Assembly: GCF_016863495.1 (NCBI RefSeq)
Contig: NZ_BOOZ01000055.1
Location: forward strand, 1-41,847
Source: Micromonospora andamanensis
GTDB lineage: Bacteria > Actinomycetota > Actinomycetes > Mycobacteriales > Micromonosporaceae
Direction of reading: 5' to 3'
DNA length: 41,847 nt
Within the stretch, counting starts at the first letter, position 1. Every line of letters starts with the position of its first letter. Position numbers and translations under genes: made by a program. The notes below the pieces were generated by a model. The model ran no database searches, had not been told where the DNA came from, and worked only from the letters and a program-made list of their open reading frames with translations. Shown here piece after piece: positions 7,716-14,600 of this stretch.

Positions 7716-8885
7716 ATGACCGATCTGAAGTTCCATTGGTTCCTACCGACGAACGGCGGCGACGGCCGGCAGATTGTCGGCGGCGGACACGGCACCCCGG
7801 CCGACGTGGGCGCCCGGGCAGCCTCTGTCGCCTACCTCGGGCAGATTGCCCGCTCGGCGGAGCAGTTGGGCTTCGAGGCCGCGCTGACCCCCACCGGCGC
7901 CTGGTGCGAGGACGCCTGGATCACCACCGCGATGCTGAGCAGCGTGTCGGCGCGGTTGAAGTTTCTCGTCGCGTTCCGGCCCGGCCTCACGTCGCCGTAC
8001 CTCGCCGCGCAGATGGCCGGCACTTTCCAGAACCTCTCCGGCGGCCGACTGTTGCTCAACGTGGTCACCGGGGGCGAGAGCCACGAGCAGCGGATGTACG
8101 GCGACTTCCTCGACAAGGACGCCCGCTACCAGCGCACCGGAGAATTCCTGGAGATCGTCCGCGCGCTGTGGTCGGGCAAGCCCGTTGACGTCGAGGGCAC
8201 CCACTTCCAGCTCGCCGACGCGGTCCTGACCCAGATTCCCGACCCGGTGCCACGCGTCTACTTCGGCGGCTCGTCACCGGCGGCTCTGGACGTGGCGGCC
8301 CGGCACGTCGATGTCTACCTGACCTGGGGTGAACCTCCGGCCGACGTGGCCAAGAAGGTGCGCCGGGTCCGCGAGCTCGCCGAGCGGCAGGGCCGGACCC
8401 TCGCCTTCGGTCTGCGGGTGCACACCATCGCCCGCGACACCGCCGAGGAGGCCTGGGCGGAGGCCGACCGGCTGCTGTCCGGCATCTCCGACGATCAGAT
8501 CCGCCAGGTCCAGGCAGGCCTGCGCCGTAGCGAGTCCGAGGGCCAGCGCCGGATGCTCGCCCTCAACGGCGGCACCAAGGACGGGCTGGAGATCCATCCG
8601 AATCTGTGGGCCGGTGTCGGGCTGGTACGCGGCGGCGCCGGCACCGCGCTCGTCGGCGACCATCAGCAGGTCGCCGACCTCATCGAGCAGTACGTCGAGG
8701 CGGGGATCAGCGAGTTCGTGCTCTCCGGCTACCCGCATCTGGAGGAGGCGTACCAGTTCGGCGAGGGCGTGCTGCCCGAGCTGTCCCGCCGCGGTCACTG
8801 GCAGCACCCGGCGCCCGTCCGGCAGGCGGCACCGGCAGTACCCTTCGGCGCGGCACCGGTCGCGGAGAAGTCGGTGACGCGGTGA
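7716..8885 (+). CDS. ssuD: FMNH2-dependent alkanesulfonate monooxygenase
   Basis: Cleaves alkanesulfonates to aldehyde and sulfite with FMNH2 and O2 in the cytoplasm. The 389-residue TIM-barrel protein has SsuD signatures: FHWFLPTNGGDGR at the N-terminus, LTPTGAWCEDAWITTAML, RLKFLVAFRPGLTSPYLAAQMA, LSGGRLLLNVVTGGE, VYFGGSSPAA and YLTWGEPPADVAKKV. The C-terminal barrel end is SEFVLSGYPHLEEAYQFGEGVLPEL. ATG 7716 is 4 nt after the SfnB-type gene. The stop overlaps the FMN reductase start (GTGA), the usual SsuD/SsuE pairing. Confidence 0.94.
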   Translation: MTDLKFHWFLPTNGGDGRQIVGGGHGTPADVGARAASVAYLGQIARSAEQLGFEAALTPTGAWCEDAWITTAMLSSVSARLKFLVAFRPGLTSPYLAAQMAGTFQNLSGGRLLLNVVTGGESHEQRMYGDFLDKDARYQRTGEFLEIVRALWSGKPVDVEGTHFQLADAVLTQIPDPVPRVYFGGSSPAALDVAARHVDVYLTWGEPPADVAKKVRRVRELAERQGRTLAFGLRVHTIARDTAEEAWAEADRLLSGISDDQIRQVQAGLRRSESEGQRRMLALNGGTKDGLEIHPNLWAGVGLVRGGAGTALVGDHQQVADLIEQYVEAGISEFVLSGYPHLEEAYQFGEGVLPELSRRGHWQHPAPVRQAAPAVPFGAAPVAEKSVTR

Positions 8886-9397
8886 ACGCCCGGGTCGCGG
8901 TCGTGGTCGGTAACCCTCGACCGGCCAGCCGTACCCTCGCCGCGGCGAGGTACGTCGCCCGGCAGCTCGCCGGCCGCGAGCCGGATCTGACCGTCGATCT
9001 CGCCACCCTGGGTCCGGCCCTGCTGGACTGGGACGATTCCGGCGTGGCCGCCCTGGTGGCCGAGGTTGGTGCGGCCGATCTCGTGGTGGTGGCGAGCCCG
9101 ACGTACAAGGGCACCTACACGGGTCTGCTCAAGCTCTTCCTCGACCGGTTCGCTGGCGGGACCGGGCTGCGCGGGCTCGCCGTCCCGCTGCTGGTCGGCG
9201 CTGCCCCGCAGCATCACCTGGCCGCGGAGCTCACCCTGCGGCCGGTGCTCACCGAGATCGGCGCGACCGTCCCCGGGCGTGGACTGTTCGTCATCGACCG
9301 TGAGCACGACGAACCTGCGGCCTACGCTGACTGGCTGACGGTCACGCGCCCGGTCGTCGCGGCTTTCCTGCGGACCCGCCACCAGGCAACCAGATGA
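8882..9397 (+). CDS. NAD(P)H-dependent FMN reductase (SsuE-like)
   Basis: Flavodoxin-like NAD(P)H:FMN reductase of 171 residues that would supply FMNH2 to SsuD and the SfnB-type enzyme. The phosphate-binding loop GNPRPASRT is near residue 9, the second flavin segment ASPTYKGTYTGLLKLFLDRF near 79, and LLVGAAPQHHLAAELTLRPVL near 110, the arrangement seen in SsuE/MsuE. The start is GTG 8882, overlapping the ssuD stop. It is the last gene of the first sulfonate operon. Actinobacterial homologues are sometimes simply called NADPH-dependent FMN reductases. Confidence 0.9.
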   Translation: MNARVAVVVGNPRPASRTLAAARYVARQLAGREPDLTVDLATLGPALLDWDDSGVAALVAEVGAADLVVVASPTYKGTYTGLLKLFLDRFAGGTGLRGLAVPLLVGAAPQHHLAAELTLRPVLTEIGATVPGRGLFVIDREHDEPAAYADWLTVTRPVVAAFLRTRHQATR

Positions 9398-9427
9398 CAG
9401 CTTGACGCGACGATGCACGCCGGCGAC

Positions 9428-9458
9428 CCCGCTGCGGCTGCGTGCCGTCCGTAGCGGG
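9428..9458 (+). terminator. Possible terminator after the FMN reductase
   Basis: CCCGCT (9428-9433) can pair with AGCGGG (9453-9458), with an inner CGGC/GCCG stem. There is no T-tract. The end of the operon fits, but the signal is weak. Confidence 0.35.
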
Positions 9459-9530
9459 CTGGTCGACATCCCGCCGCTGGTCGGGTCAGCGCAGCCGGTC
9501 CGACCGGCCACCGGCAATTAGACTACTCAA

Positions 9531-9544
9531 TCTATCGGAATAGA
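9531..9544. promoter_or_regulatory. Dyad TCTAT-N4-ATAGA upstream of the DUF4395 gene
   Basis: Perfect 5-bp arms around CGGA, ending 3 nt before the -10 TATTAT. The half-sites resemble those of the CCTA-N9-TAGG sites, but the spacing is shorter, so it may be a different operator or a variant. Confidence 0.5.
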
Positions 9545-9547
9545 AGA

Positions 9548-9553
9548 TATTAT
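9548..9553 (+). promoter_or_regulatory. -10 box TATTAT of a leaderless transcript
   Basis: TATTAT lies 7 nt before GTG 9561 with no Shine-Dalgarno in between, the classic actinobacterial leaderless arrangement. Confidence 0.65.
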
Positions 9554-9560
9554 CTCGCCT

Positions 9561-10100
9561 GTGACCAGCGGCCTCTTCAGTTTCCCCAACCCCGTGAACG
9601 AGGTGTCCGCCCGGCTCGTCGCCGGTGGGGTGGCCATCCTGTCCACGGTGACGATCGTGCTGGAGCAGCCCTGGCTGACCGTGCTGATCGCGTACGGGTT
9701 CGTCGCGAGGGTGCTCGCCGGTCCCAGGCTCAGTCCTCTCGGCCTGCTCGTCACACGGGTGATCACGCCGCGGGTACCGGTGCGGGCCAAGCTCGTCGCC
9801 GGACCGCCCAAGCGGTTCGCCCAAGGGATCGGCGCTGTGCTGACCCTGACCGCCGCTGTGCTGGCGCTCGGGTTCGGACAGCACCTCGCGGCATATCTCG
9901 TCCTCGGTGCGGTGATCGTGGCGGCGACACTCGAGTCCGTGTTCGCGTTCTGCGTGGGCTGCGCGATCTTCGCGGGGCTCATGCGGACCGGATGGATCCC
10001 CGAGGCGGTCTGCGCCGAGTGCAACGACATCTGGAGCCGCGTGCCGGCGGACGGAGCGACTGACGGATCGGAGCGCTCCACGACCACCTCAGCGGGCTGA
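9561..10100 (+). CDS. DUF4395 membrane protein
   Basis: A 179-residue integral membrane protein of the DUF4395 family, function unknown. It begins with the family signature FPNPVNEVSARLVAGGVA, has about four hydrophobic helices and a Cys-rich end: FCVGCAIFAGLMR followed by CAECNDIW, i.e. two CxxC pairs. These could bind metal or exchange disulfides; from memory, family members often lie near thioredoxins or sulfurtransferases. GTG 9561 lies 7 nt behind a -10 TATTAT, so translation is probably leaderless. It sits alone between the sulfonate operon and the convergent cystine-type operon, 3 nt from the end of the GNAT gene. A role in sulfur or redox traffic is inferred. Confidence 0.85.
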   Translation: MTSGLFSFPNPVNEVSARLVAGGVAILSTVTIVLEQPWLTVLIAYGFVARVLAGPRLSPLGLLVTRVITPRVPVRAKLVAGPPKRFAQGIGAVLTLTAAVLALGFGQHLAAYLVLGAVIVAATLESVFAFCVGCAIFAGLMRTGWIPEAVCAECNDIWSRVPADGATDGSERSTTTSAG

Positions 10101-10103
10101 GGG

Positions 10104-10838
10104 TCATGGGTCGGCCGCCTGTCCGGCCGGCGGCGCGCCGGGAATCCGTACCGCCCGGAAGCTCGTCGTCCGGCGGAGGGTGAAGCCGATGTGTTCGTAG
10201 AGTCGGATAGCGGCGAAGTTGTCGGCGGTGGTGTGTAGGAACGGGGTCTCGCCGCGGGCCCGGATGCCGGCGGCGACCGCGCGGACAAGCCGGGTGGCCA
10301 GGCCCTGGCCACGGTGGTTCGGGTCGGTGCAGACGGCGCTGATCTCCGTCCAGCCGGGCGGGTGGAGGCGTTCGCCCGCCATCGCCACCAGTTGCCCGTC
10401 GCGGTGGATGCCGAGGTAGGTGCCGAATTCGATGGTGCGCTTGCGGAACGGGCCGGGCGCCGTGCGGGCGACCAGGTCGAGCATCTCCGGTACGTCGGCC
10501 GGTCCGAGCGGCACCGCCTCGACGTCGCGCTCGGCGCGCAGCCCGGTGTCGACGAGTTGGACGCCGGGAATCGTGAAGATGACCTGCCAACCCGACGGCG
10601 GCGCCGAGGTGACGCCCGGCAGCGCCACCTCGGCGCCAGGGCCGGCCAGTTCGCCCAAGTCGGCCCAGGCGCGTCGGTCCGGCTCAGCACGCAGGGTGGC
10701 GAATCCGGCGATGTCCGGGTGGAACCGGGCGGCCCGTCCGCGCACTTCGCCCAGGTGTGCCTGTGGGCCGTTCAGCGCGGCCCACACCGGGTTGTCCAGC
10801 ACGTGCGTCGTCGCCTTCGGGCCGTACCGTGTCGTCAT
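10104..10838 (-). CDS. GNAT-family N-acetyltransferase
   Basis: A 244-residue protein whose C-terminal half is a GNAT domain. Acetyl-CoA-binding motif A is CTDPNHRGQGLATRLVRAV at about residues 165-183, followed by LHTTADNFAAIRLYEHIGF. The N-terminal ~130 residues are an FR47-like region. ATG 10836-10838 has AGGA about 9-12 nt upstream. It lies 11 nt after the amino-acid ABC binding protein, so it is the last gene of a permease-ATPase-SBP-GNAT operon. In Bacillus the yxe operon pairs an amino-acid ABC importer with a GNAT that N-acetylates S-modified cysteine before flavin-dependent cleavage. The same role is plausible here but unproven. Confidence 0.85.
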   Translation of the reverse strand: MTTRYGPKATTHVLDNPVWAALNGPQAHLGEVRGRAARFHPDIAGFATLRAEPDRRAWADLGELAGPGAEVALPGVTSAPPSGWQVIFTIPGVQLVDTGLRAERDVEAVPLGPADVPEMLDLVARTAPGPFRKRTIEFGTYLGIHRDGQLVAMAGERLHPPGWTEISAVCTDPNHRGQGLATRLVRAVAAGIRARGETPFLHTTADNFAAIRLYEHIGFTLRRTTSFRAVRIPGAPPAGQAADP

Positions 10839-10849
10839 CACCTGGTTCC

Positions 10850-11809
10850 TCACGTGCGGGGGAGACCGGGCGGGTTCACCTCGGACGTGGGAATCGCCTC
10901 GCTGGACAAGTTCCAGCGCCTGAGCACCTCGGCATACCGGCCATCCCGGATCACGGTGTTCAGTGCCTCGCTGAGGGCGGTCGCGAAGCCGTTGCCCTTC
11001 TTGGTCATCGCGGCGATCTGGGCGGGCACCTGTCCACCACCGGGAACGACACCGACCACCTTGGTCTCGCCGCTGACCGCCGCGTGGTAGACCACCGAGG
11101 GGTTCGGGCCGAAGTAGGCATCGATCTGGCCGGAGCGGAGCGCGAGCTGGTATTCGGTGGGACGCTGGTAGTACACGATCTTGGCGGCCGGGAGGCCGGC
11201 AGCCTTGTTTTGCGCGTCCCAGCGCAGCAGCACCTGCTCCTGGTTGGTGCCGGAACCGACGGAGACGGTCAGCCCGGCGATGTCCGCCGGCTTGTCGATC
11301 TTTTCGATAGCGCCGTCCTTCTTCACCTCCCAGCCCAGCGAGTCGACCCGGTAGGAGGCGAAGTCGTAGATGTCTTTGCGCTCCTCCGTGACGGTGATGT
11401 TGGAGAAGCCCACCTCGTCCTGACCGGACCGGATCACCAGGAAGAGGTTCTCCCACGAGGTGGGGCGCAGGTCGAGCTCCAGGCCCAGCACGTCGGCGAC
11501 GAGTTGGGCGATGTCCGGCTCGACGCCGATAAGCGTGCGGTCGTCGTCGGCCCGGAAGGCCAGCGGCGGTGAACCTTCCCCGCTCACACCCACCGCGAGC
11601 CTGCCGTCGGCGCGGATCGCCTCGGGCACTTGGACGGCGATGGCGTCGACCTTCGCCGCCCGTATCCGCTTCTGGTCGGGACTTGTGTTGATCTTCTGGG
11701 TGGTGCCGTCGGGGGCGTCGACGGCCACCGCGTCGATGTCATCCGGTGTACCGCAGGCGGTCAGCGCGAGCAGGGCGACGAGTGCGGTGGCGGCGAGGCG
11801 TCTGGACAT
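10850..11809 (-). CDS. Cystine/polar amino-acid ABC transporter lipoprotein
   Basis: Family 3 extracellular solute-binding lipoprotein of 319 residues. The signal ends in lipobox LTAC (Cys19). The bilobed domain shows LAVGVSGEGSPPLAFRADDDRTLIGVEPDIAQLVADVLG, TEERKDIYDFASY and LTVSVGSGTNQEQVL, typical of cystine/glutamine-type SBPs. A linker of about 60 residues with charged stretches precedes the binding domain. It follows the ATPase gene by 18 nt and has AAGGAG upstream. With the ATPase and permease it forms a complete importer. Location among organosulfur genes favours cystine or S-substituted cysteine as ligand, by context only. Confidence 0.9.
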   Translation of the reverse strand: MSRRLAATALVALLALTACGTPDDIDAVAVDAPDGTTQKINTSPDQKRIRAAKVDAIAVQVPEAIRADGRLAVGVSGEGSPPLAFRADDDRTLIGVEPDIAQLVADVLGLELDLRPTSWENLFLVIRSGQDEVGFSNITVTEERKDIYDFASYRVDSLGWEVKKDGAIEKIDKPADIAGLTVSVGSGTNQEQVLLRWDAQNKAAGLPAAKIVYYQRPTEYQLALRSGQIDAYFGPNPSVVYHAAVSGETKVVGVVPGGGQVPAQIAAMTKKGNGFATALSEALNTVIRDGRYAEVLRRWNLSSEAIPTSEVNPPGLPRT

Positions 11810-11827
11810 GACGGACTCCTTTGCGGG

Positions 11828-12595
11828 TCAGAGGACCTTGGCGAGGAAGGCCTTGGTGCGTTCGTGACGCGGATGGTCGAGTACCTGTGCTGGCGGGCCC
11901 TGCTCGACGATCAGCCCGTCGTCGACGAACACGACGGTGTCGGCCACTTCGCGGGCGAAACCGATCTCGTGGGTAACCACGATCATGGTGGTGCCGCGGA
12001 GGGCGAGATCGCGCATGACGTCGAGGACCTCGCCGACGAGTTCGGGATCGAGCGCCGAGGTGGGTTCGTCAAAGAGGACGACCTTCGGCTCCAGCGCCAG
12101 CGCCCGGGCGATCGCGACCCGCTGCTGCTGGCCGCCGGAGAGGCGGCGCGGATAGGCGTTGGCCTTATCGGACAGGCCGACCCGCTCCAGCAGCAGCAGC
12201 GCCTTTTCGGTCGCCTCCCGGCGTGGTTTTCGCTGGGCGGCGACGGGCGCCTCCACGACGTTCTCCAGCGCGGTCAGGTGCGGGAAGAGGTTGAAGTTCT
12301 GGAAGACGAAGCCGATGTGGGTGCGCTGGCGCAGCACCTCACGCTCCTTGAGCTCACGTAGCCGCCCACCGGAGCGCCGGTAACCGATCAACTCGCCGTC
12401 GATGCGTACGTAACCCCTGTTGAGCCTCTCCAGGTGGTTGATGCTGCGCAGCAGCGTCGACTTGCCCGAGCCTGACGGCCCGAGGATGACGACAACCTCA
12501 CCGGCGCGGACCCGTAGGTCGACCCCGCGCAGCACGTCGACGGGCCCGAAGCTCTTGTGGATGCCCTTGATCTCCACCATCGCCGTCGTGGTCAC
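11828..12595 (-). CDS. Amino-acid (cystine-type) ABC transporter ATPase
   Basis: A 255-residue ATPase of the HisP/GlnQ/TcyC group: Walker A GPSGSGKS near residue 42, Q-loop VFQNFNLFPHLTALENV, signature LSGGQQQRVAIARAL, Walker B VVLFDEPTSALDPELV and switch His in VVTHEIGFAREVAD. GTG 12595 is chosen because it overlaps the permease stop (GTGA); a much longer open frame upstream is only a shadow of the permease. It energises the importer formed with the genes on either side. Confidence 0.94.
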   Translation of the reverse strand: MTTTAMVEIKGIHKSFGPVDVLRGVDLRVRAGEVVVILGPSGSGKSTLLRSINHLERLNRGYVRIDGELIGYRRSGGRLRELKEREVLRQRTHIGFVFQNFNLFPHLTALENVVEAPVAAQRKPRREATEKALLLLERVGLSDKANAYPRRLSGGQQQRVAIARALALEPKVVLFDEPTSALDPELVGEVLDVMRDLALRGTTMIVVTHEIGFAREVADTVVFVDDGLIVEQGPPAQVLDHPRHERTKAFLAKVL

Positions 12596-13617
12596 GGGGC
12601 CTCTTTTCCGGTCAACTCGGCGTCGAGCCGCTGGCGGTCGGAGCGGCGCCGGCGGCGCTCCGCGTCGAGCTGGGCAGCGGCGGCGCGTACCCGCTGCCAC
12701 GGCGTGGGCGGCAGCATCCGCACGGCGCCTCGGGCGTAGTAGCGCTCGACGTAGAACTGGGCGATGGAGAGCACGGTGGTGAGCAGCAGGTACCAGATCG
12801 CCGCCACGAGCAGCAGCGCGATCACCCGGCCGTTTCGCGCGTAGATGACCTGTACCTGGTAGAAGAGCTCGGGGATGGCCATGATGTAGACCACCGAGGT
12901 GCCCTTGACCAGCCCGATGATCTCGTTGCCGGCGGTCGGGATGATAGTTCGCATCGCCTGTGGCAGCAGGATCCGGCGAATCTGCCGGCGGCGAGGGATT
13001 CCGAGTGCCGCGGCCGCCTCCAGTTGGCCCTGGTCGACGGAGAGGAAGCCGGCGCGGACGATCTCCGCGCAGTAGGCCGCCTGATGCAACGCCAGGCCCA
13101 GCGCGGCAGCGGTCAGTGGCCCGACCAGGTCCTGCGTCCGGAACTCCCAGAACGAGGGCCCGAAGGGGATGCCGAGGGAAATGCGGTCGTACAGCAGGGC
13201 GAGGTTGAACCAGAAGAGCAACTGCAGGATCAGGGGTACGGAACGGAACAGCCACACGTACCCCCACGCGAACGCCTGCAGTAGCGGGCTGGGGGACAGC
13301 CGCATCAGCGCCAGCACGGTGCCGAGCGCGAATCCGATCAGGATGCCGAGCGCGGTCAGCTGCAGGGTGACGCCGACCGCGCGGAGGATGGTCTCGTAGA
13401 ACAGGTACTGGCTGACGACATGCCACTCCCACGCCGGATTGGTGACCAACGCGTGCAGCGCCATCGCGAGCAGCACCACCGTGACGCCGCTGGCCACCCA
13501 CCGCCAGGGATGACGGGCCGGCACCACCCGCAGGCTCGCGACCTCGGAGCCGGGCTCCGCGTCGGCTGTCCCGATCGGGGAGAACCCGCGGGTCGCCGGC
13601 TTGCCATCCACCGTCAT
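12592..13617 (-). CDS. Amino-acid (cystine-type) ABC transporter permease
   Basis: His/Glu/Gln/Arg/opine family permease of 341 residues. Hydrophobic segments span about residues 42-290; the conserved loop is EAAAALGIPRRRQIRRILLPQAMRTIIP, preceded by FRSVPLILQLLFWFNL. The C-terminal tail of about 50 residues is strongly charged (Arg/Glu-rich), longer than usual. It is the first gene of the minus-strand importer operon. Its start lies 11 nt from a perfect TTCCTA-N9-TAGGAA dyad that it shares as the divergent control region with the leader at 13850. Confidence 0.92.
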   Translation of the reverse strand: MTVDGKPATRGFSPIGTADAEPGSEVASLRVVPARHPWRWVASGVTVVLLAMALHALVTNPAWEWHVVSQYLFYETILRAVGVTLQLTALGILIGFALGTVLALMRLSPSPLLQAFAWGYVWLFRSVPLILQLLFWFNLALLYDRISLGIPFGPSFWEFRTQDLVGPLTAAALGLALHQAAYCAEIVRAGFLSVDQGQLEAAAALGIPRRRQIRRILLPQAMRTIIPTAGNEIIGLVKGTSVVYIMAIPELFYQVQVIYARNGRVIALLLVAAIWYLLLTTVLSIAQFYVERYYARGAVRMLPPTPWQRVRAAAAQLDAERRRRRSDRQRLDAELTGKEAP

Positions 13618-13620
13618 GTA

Positions 13621-13648
13621 CCTAGTGTTCCTACCGGATAACTAGGAA
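13621..13648. promoter_or_regulatory. CCTA-N9-TAGG dyad, site 2 (best match)
   Basis: TTCCTA (13628-13633), 9-nt spacer, TAGGAA (13643-13648): perfect 6-bp arms. An overlapping dyad CCTAG (13621-13625)/CTAGG (13642-13646) is also present. It lies just upstream of the minus-strand permease start. Confidence 0.65.
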
Positions 13649-13809
13649 ATCAAGACCCTGGCCGGATCTGGAGCATGATTCGGGGCTCTGGCCGACGGCG
13701 CTCGTCTCCCAGCTGCGGCGGAGTGACCGCTGGATGGGCTGCGCCCGATCACCTCACGTGCGGCGAGCGGGCTACGTGCCGGCGGTGTGCCGTCCCAGTG
13801 ACTGAAATC
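13649..13809. other. Middle of a divergent control region, no gene seen
   Basis: 160 nt between the dyads of two divergent operons. No coding or RNA signal recognised. Confidence 0.4.
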
Positions 13810-13826
13810 CCTATTTAGTCCGTAGG
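13810..13826. promoter_or_regulatory. CCTA-N9-TAGG dyad, site 3
   Basis: Exact CCTA (13810-13813) and TAGG (13823-13826). It covers the expected -35 position (13814-13819) for the -10 TATCGT at 13837. Confidence 0.6.
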
Positions 13827-13836
13827 TTTTAGGGGT

Positions 13837-13842
13837 TATCGT
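13837..13842 (+). promoter_or_regulatory. -10 box TATCGT of the leader transcript
   Basis: A TANNNT hexamer 7 nt before ATG 13850 with no Shine-Dalgarno between, so the leader is probably translated leaderlessly. Confidence 0.55.
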
Positions 13843-13849
13843 GAACGGC

Positions 13850-13945
13850 ATGGTCAGCCAGCGCACCCCGCTCGACGGCACCGCGGTCGCGGTGTCGCGG
13901 GGATGCTGTCGTGGCTGGACCGGCGCGCGCGGCTGCTGCCGTTGA
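13850..13945 (+). CDS. Cys-rich leader peptide 1 (31 residues)
   Basis: Short ORF ending in two Cys pairs: the C-terminal half reads SRGCCRGWTGARGCCR. The last pair is encoded TGC TGC three codons before the stop (TGC TGC CGT TGA). The start lies 7 nt from a -10 box. The Cys codons fall inside a hairpin at 13925-13951. Mycobacteria are known to use such leaderless polycysteine ORFs to sense Cys-tRNA supply and control downstream sulfur genes; the resemblance is in layout, not in sequence identity. It lies 142 nt before the flavin reductase that opens the second sulfonate operon. A regulatory role is inferred. Confidence 0.6.
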   Translation: MVSQRTPLDGTAVAVSRGCCRGWTGARGCCR

Positions 13946-13951
13946 ACGCGC
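13925..13951 (+). promoter_or_regulatory. Hairpin across the leader's last Cys codons
   Basis: GCGCG-CGGC (13925-13933), loop TGCT, GCCG (13938-13941), bulge TTGAA, CGCGC (13947-13951). The paired Cys codons TGC TGC (13934-13939) lie in the loop and stem, so a ribosome stalled there would prevent it from forming. Confidence 0.4.
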
Positions 13952-14057
13952 AATCCTGATCCGCTCCAGCGCTGCACTGCCGGTTCGACGACGTCCGGCC
14001 ACCTCTGCGCACACCTGCTCGCCCCCGCATCGCGTCGCGCTCACACCTGCCCGGCGC

Positions 14058-14071
14058 GGGCTCGTCGTACC
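14058..14071 (+). promoter_or_regulatory. Conserved box GGGCTCGTCGTACC before the RBS
   Basis: Nearly the same box (GGGCCTCGTCGTACC) occurs at 30088-30102 between leader 3 and its downstream gene. Both lie between a leader peptide and the Shine-Dalgarno of the first structural gene. Function unknown; it may be part of an RNA switch. Confidence 0.35.
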
Positions 14072-14087
14072 TCAACAGGAGGACGCC

Positions 14088-14600
14088 ATGACTGTCACTG
14101 TCGAACGGGACGTTCCGGTCGATCCCGAAACCTTCCGTGGCCTGCTGCGGCGACAGGCCGCATCGGTCACCGTCATCACCGTTGCGGGCAACCCGCCGGT
14201 GGGGTTCACCGCCACCTCGTTCACGTCGGTATCGCTGCGCCCACCGCTCGTGTCGTTCTGCCTGGCCCGATCGTCGTCGAGCTGGCCGACCGTCGCCACA
14301 GCGGAGCACGTGGCGGTGCACCTGCTCGGTCAGCACCAGCAGGATGTCGCGCGGACGTTCGCCACCAGCGGCATCGACCGGTTCGCCGCCCATTCCCAGT
14401 GGCAGTACGGCCCGCACGGGGTGCCGCTGCTGCACGAGCCGATCGCCTGGTTGTTGTGCCGGGTGCACCAGCGGGTGGTCGCCGGTGACCACGCGATCGT
14501 GTTGGCCCAGCCGGTGGCCGGAAGCCACGGCGAGGGCACCCCCCTGCTGTACCACGAGGGGCGGTACGCCGCCCTGAACCCCTCCACGAAGGAGTCGTAG
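14088..14600 (+). CDS. Flavin reductase-like protein (copy 1)
   Basis: A 170-residue flavin reductase of the HpaC/DszD type (split-barrel FMN-binding fold), which reduces free FMN with NAD(P)H for two-component monooxygenases. Motifs: LLRRQAASVTVITV, GFTATSFTSVSLRPPLVSFC at about residues 45-64, SSSWPTVATAEHVAVHLL and GDHAIVLA. AGGAGG lies about 6 nt before ATG 14088. It is closely related to the copy at 27565. First structural gene behind leader peptide 1, immediately followed by the ABC genes; it would serve the monooxygenase at 17215. Confidence 0.92.
   Translation: MTVTVERDVPVDPETFRGLLRRQAASVTVITVAGNPPVGFTATSFTSVSLRPPLVSFCLARSSSSWPTVATAEHVAVHLLGQHQQDVARTFATSGIDRFAAHSQWQYGPHGVPLLHEPIAWLLCRVHQRVVAGDHAIVLAQPVAGSHGEGTPLLYHEGRYAALNPSTKES

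Noticed and set aside
9412..9453. Possible fourth leader peptide (13 codons, one Cys) before DUF4395
   Set aside because: No -10 box at the right distance, only one Cys, and no match to the leader motif. It overlaps the weak hairpin.
13911..14087. N-terminal extension of flavin reductase copy 1
   Set aside because: It would include the leader and attenuator region; ATG 14088 has a strong AGGAGG, and copy 2 aligns from there.
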